Source of the DNA: an uncultured Lachnospiraceae bacterium
GTDB lineage: Bacteria > Bacillota > Clostridia > Lachnospirales > Lachnospiraceae
DNA: 64,000 nucleotides
NCBI GenBank assembly: GCA_944381535.1
Contig: CALWLN010000016.1
Coordinates: forward strand, 1-64,000
Reading direction: 5' to 3'
A program made the translations under genes and the position numbers. Below are positions 62,190 to 64,000 of this stretch, piece by piece. Position 1 is the first letter of the stretch; the number at the start of each line of letters is the position of its first letter. Under the pieces are notes generated by a model that saw only the letters and a list, made by a program, of their open reading frames with translations, ran no database searches and was not told the origin of the DNA.

Positions 62190-62369
62190 CGTAAAAGAAA
62201 AAGATTTCTTTCAAAGTACAGGGTGGTGGCTATTGCCGATATGCTGGAGGAAACGGAGCCGCTTATAGAGGAATTGATAAAACTGATAGAGGATAATCCG
62301 GGTAAAACAGAGCAGGAACTGGCTGAGATTTATTCCCGTGAACAACGGAAAGCCTGTTACATCAGATAA
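62190..62369 (+). pseudogene. Rpn-family gene remnant (internally deleted)
   Basis: The frame directly after the B2 stop reads RFLSKYR, then jumps to AIADMLEETEPLIEELIKLI and the end EQELAEIYSREQRKACYIR. In the related copies about 60 residues lie between FLSKYR and IADMLEE. Both the nuclease domain and this stretch are missing. With the remnant at 57084 it brackets the BlaI-M56 array. Confidence 0.7.
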
Positions 62370-62378
62370 AAAAAGGGC

Positions 62379-62538
62379 TTTACAAATCCGGATAAACTCG
62401 CTATAATGTAAGGCATGAAAAAAATATAATTACACATACGATTTGACAATGGCGTCAAAAAAGCTGAATACACAGGCCTTTTTGACGCTTTTTTTCATTC
62501 TGTAGGAAAGTTCTTCGAACTTCCCCATGGAATAAAAA
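62379..62538 (+). promoter_or_regulatory. gltB promoter, attenuator and shared nitrogen element
   Basis: TTTACA (62379-62384), 17 bases, TATAAT (62402-62407). Hairpin TTTGAC-AATGGC-GTCAAA (62442-62459) has a hexaloop with A1 and G4 and overlaps the terminator GCGTCAAAAAAGC...GCCTTTTTGACGC (62452-62488) followed by seven T. The 30-nt element AGTTCTTCGAACTTCCC... (62509-62538) comes next, 28 of 30 bases as in the glnN leader. The order promoter, hexaloop, terminator, element is the same in both leaders. Confidence 0.65.
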
Positions 62539-62637
62539 ATTCCGGAGCGGCATGACGCCAAGGCGCCCGCTCATGCGTAAACTGCACCGAAAGCGCAGTA
62601 TTCGTGCCAATATCAATACAGGGTAGGAGGAAGTACA

Positions 62638-64000
62638 ATGAAGCTGACCAAAATCCAGGAACAGGGCCTTTACAGCCCCACATTTGAACATGACAACTGC
62701 GGAATCGGGGCGGTGGTCAATATAAAAGGAAAAAAGAGCCACCAGATTGTGGCGGACGCTCTGAAAATCGTGGAAAATCTGGAACACCGGGCCGGAAAGG
62801 ACGCCGAGGGCAAGACCGGAGACGGCGTGGGGATCCTCACGCAGATTTCCCATCGCTTCTTTTCCCGGGCATGCCGGGAGAGCGGCATTGAAATCGGCGG
62901 GGAGCGGGAATACGGCGTCGGCATGTTTTTCTTCCCCCAGAACGAGCTGAAGCGCAGCCAGGCCCGGAAGATGTTTGAAATCATCGTGGAAAAGGAAGGC
63001 ATGGAATTTCTGGGCTGGCGGGACGTGCCAACGGCGCCCCAGGTCCTGGGCCATAAAGCCCTAGAGTGTATGCCCGTCATCTGCCAGGGCTTTGTTAAGA
63101 AGCCGGCCAATGTGGAAAAAGGGCTGGATTTTGACCGCAGGCTCTATGTGGTGCGCCGGGTCTTTGAGCAGAGCAACGACAATACCTATGTGCCGTCCCT
63201 GTCCAGCAGAACCATCGTCTACAAAGGCATGTTTCTGGTGGGGCAGCTGCGGACATTTTTCCTGGATCTGCAGGACGAAGCTTATGATTCGGCCATTGCC
63301 ATCGTGCACTCCCGCTTCTCCACCAATACCAATCCCAGCTGGGAGCGGGCCCATCCCAACCGCTTCATCGTACACAACGGTGAGATCAACACCATTAAGG
63401 GCAATGCGGATAAAATGCTGGCCCGGGAGGAGACCATGTCCGCCACCAAGCTTACGTCGGACGACATGACAAAGGTGTTGCCGGTGATCAACACAAGCGG
63501 CTCCGATTCCGCCATGCTGGACAATACTTTGGAGTTTCTGGTGATGAGCGGAATGGATCTGCCCCTGGCCGTGATGATTACCATCCCGGAGCCCTGGGCC
63601 CACAATGACACCATTTCCCAGGAGGGAAAGGATTTTTACCGGTATTATGCCACCATGATGGAGCCCTGGGACGGTCCGGCCTCCATTCTGTTTTCCGACG
63701 GCGATCTGATGGGAGCCGTGCTGGACCGGAACGGACTGCGCCCCTCCCGCTACTATATCATGGACGATGACAGGCTGATTCTCTCCTCCGAGGTGGGCGT
63801 GCTGGAGCTGCCTCCGGAGCATATTTTGAAAAAGGAACGTCTGCACCCCGGAAAAATGCTGTTGGTGGATACCGTGAAGGGCTGCGTTCTCTCCGACGAG
63901 GAGATCAAGGAAAATTACGCCAGGAAGGAGCCCTATGGAGAATGGCTGGACGCCAATCTGGTGGAACTTGCGGAAGTAAAGATACCAAACCAGAAAATCC
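62638..64000 (+). CDS. gltB: Glutamate synthase large subunit, 5' part
   Basis: The first 454 codons of a ferredoxin- or NADPH-type glutamate synthase large chain, cut by the window edge. The amidotransferase Cys is in HDNCGIGAVV after a short propeptide of about 20 residues. IVHSRFSTNTNPSWERAHPN, IVHNGEINTIKGN, SGSDSAMLDNTLEFL and DRNGLRPSRYY are family blocks. It converts glutamine and 2-oxoglutarate to two glutamates and is the partner pathway step of glnN. ATG 62638 follows TAGGAGGAAGTACA. Confidence 0.93.
   Translation, partial: MKLTKIQEQGLYSPTFEHDNCGIGAVVNIKGKKSHQIVADALKIVENLEHRAGKDAEGKTGDGVGILTQISHRFFSRACRESGIEIGGEREYGVGMFFFPQNELKRSQARKMFEIIVEKEGMEFLGWRDVPTAPQVLGHKALECMPVICQGFVKKPANVEKGLDFDRRLYVVRRVFEQSNDNTYVPSLSSRTIVYKGMFLVGQLRTFFLDLQDEAYDSAIAIVHSRFSTNTNPSWERAHPNRFIVHNGEINTIKGNADKMLAREETMSATKLTSDDMTKVLPVINTSGSDSAMLDNTLEFLVMSGMDLPLAVMITIPEPWAHNDTISQEGKDFYRYYATMMEPWDGPASILFSDGDLMGAVLDRNGLRPSRYYIMDDDRLILSSEVGVLELPPEHILKKERLHPGKMLLVDTVKGCVLSDEEIKENYARKEPYGEWLDANLVELAEVKIPNQKI

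Larger units (their letters stand above)
59760..62200 (+). repeat. Tandem duplication of a two-gene A-B unit
   Basis: Two consecutive copies of an about 1260-base unit, each with one A-type and one B-type gene plus spacer (unit 1 about 59768-60921, unit 2 about 61024-62189). Spacers also share GAAGGCGCA...ATGTTAT...TTCCTTGAAAA (60307 and 61569). Confidence 0.75.

Noticed and set aside
1..64000. tRNA, rRNA, prophage or origin of replication
   Set aside because: No cloverleaf, rRNA segment, phage structural gene or DnaA-box cluster was seen on reading the window; small RNAs could be missed without a covariance search.

Overview
The window looks like chromosome from a gut-type Clostridia, most probably a Lachnospiraceae relative of Blautia, Hungatella or Enterocloster. 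This rests on gene content (type III glutamine synthetase, YkgJ-like cysteine-cluster protein, many AraC/LysR regulators, multiple-sugar ABC importer, BlaI/M56 pair, Rpn-family genes), strong AGGAGG ribosome binding sites, TTGACA/TATAAT promoters and a balanced GC content. No rRNA, tRNA or CRISPR array was seen, and no complete transposase gene apart from one Rpn-family gene.

Layout. 0-5.2 kb: a methyltransferase behind a short leader ORF, a cysteine-cluster protein, a dGTPase and an ABC-F ATPase. 5.2-10.1 kb: divergent BNR-repeat and GH172-like hydrolases, a MATE exporter behind a guanidine-IV-like leader, and an esterase. 10.2-15.3 kb: a minus-strand operon of two equal-length Gfo/Idh/MocA oxidoreductases and two TIM-barrel isomerases, controlled by a divergent AraC regulator. 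15.3-22.6 kb: YbaK deacylase, an AraC/kinase relic, a tocopherol-cyclase-like protein, the TrkA-TrkH potassium system with a 76-residue companion, and a membrane protein. 22.8-24.5 kb: an XRE/TPR regulator convergent with an unannotated 49-codon exported-peptide gene, then a long foldback repeat. 24.5-32.5 kb: a redox neighbourhood (LysR, lipoprotein esterase, iron alcohol dehydrogenase, flavodoxin lipoprotein, two aldo/keto reductases) with three broken genes. 32.5-36 kb: MFS transporter, a 176-bp MITE-like repeat, PHP protein, a probable small RNA or attenuator, and two small proteins. 36-42.8 kb: sigma factor with a broken partner, TetR, a MoxR-DUF58 fusion, transglutaminase and a broken DUF4405 gene. 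42.8-46.8 kb: ArsR regulator, zinc/cadmium P-type ATPase and Rpn nuclease. 47-52.9 kb: wrecks of an AraC gene and two GH31 glucosidases followed by an intact sugar ABC importer. 53-55 kb: type III glutamine synthetase. 55.4-62.4 kb: an ABC exporter, a BlaI-M56 regulatory pair and an A-B-A-B array of four membrane-anchored proteins, bracketed by two Rpn-gene remnants. 62.6 kb to the end: the start of glutamate synthase.

Four points stand out. (1) The leaders of glutamine synthetase and glutamate synthase share a 30-nt element (28 of 30 identical) just after an intrinsic terminator, and each has a hexaloop hairpin overlapping that terminator, which suggests common ANTAR-type antitermination. 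(2) The XRE/TPR regulator and its peptide look like an RRNPP-type signalling pair. (3) The BlaI-M56 pair has no penicillin-binding sensor domain and sits beside four unrecognised duplicated membrane proteins. (4) At least ten genes carry deletion or frameshift scars, often at points where short repeats could have recombined. These are either real decay or assembly faults, and reads would settle which.
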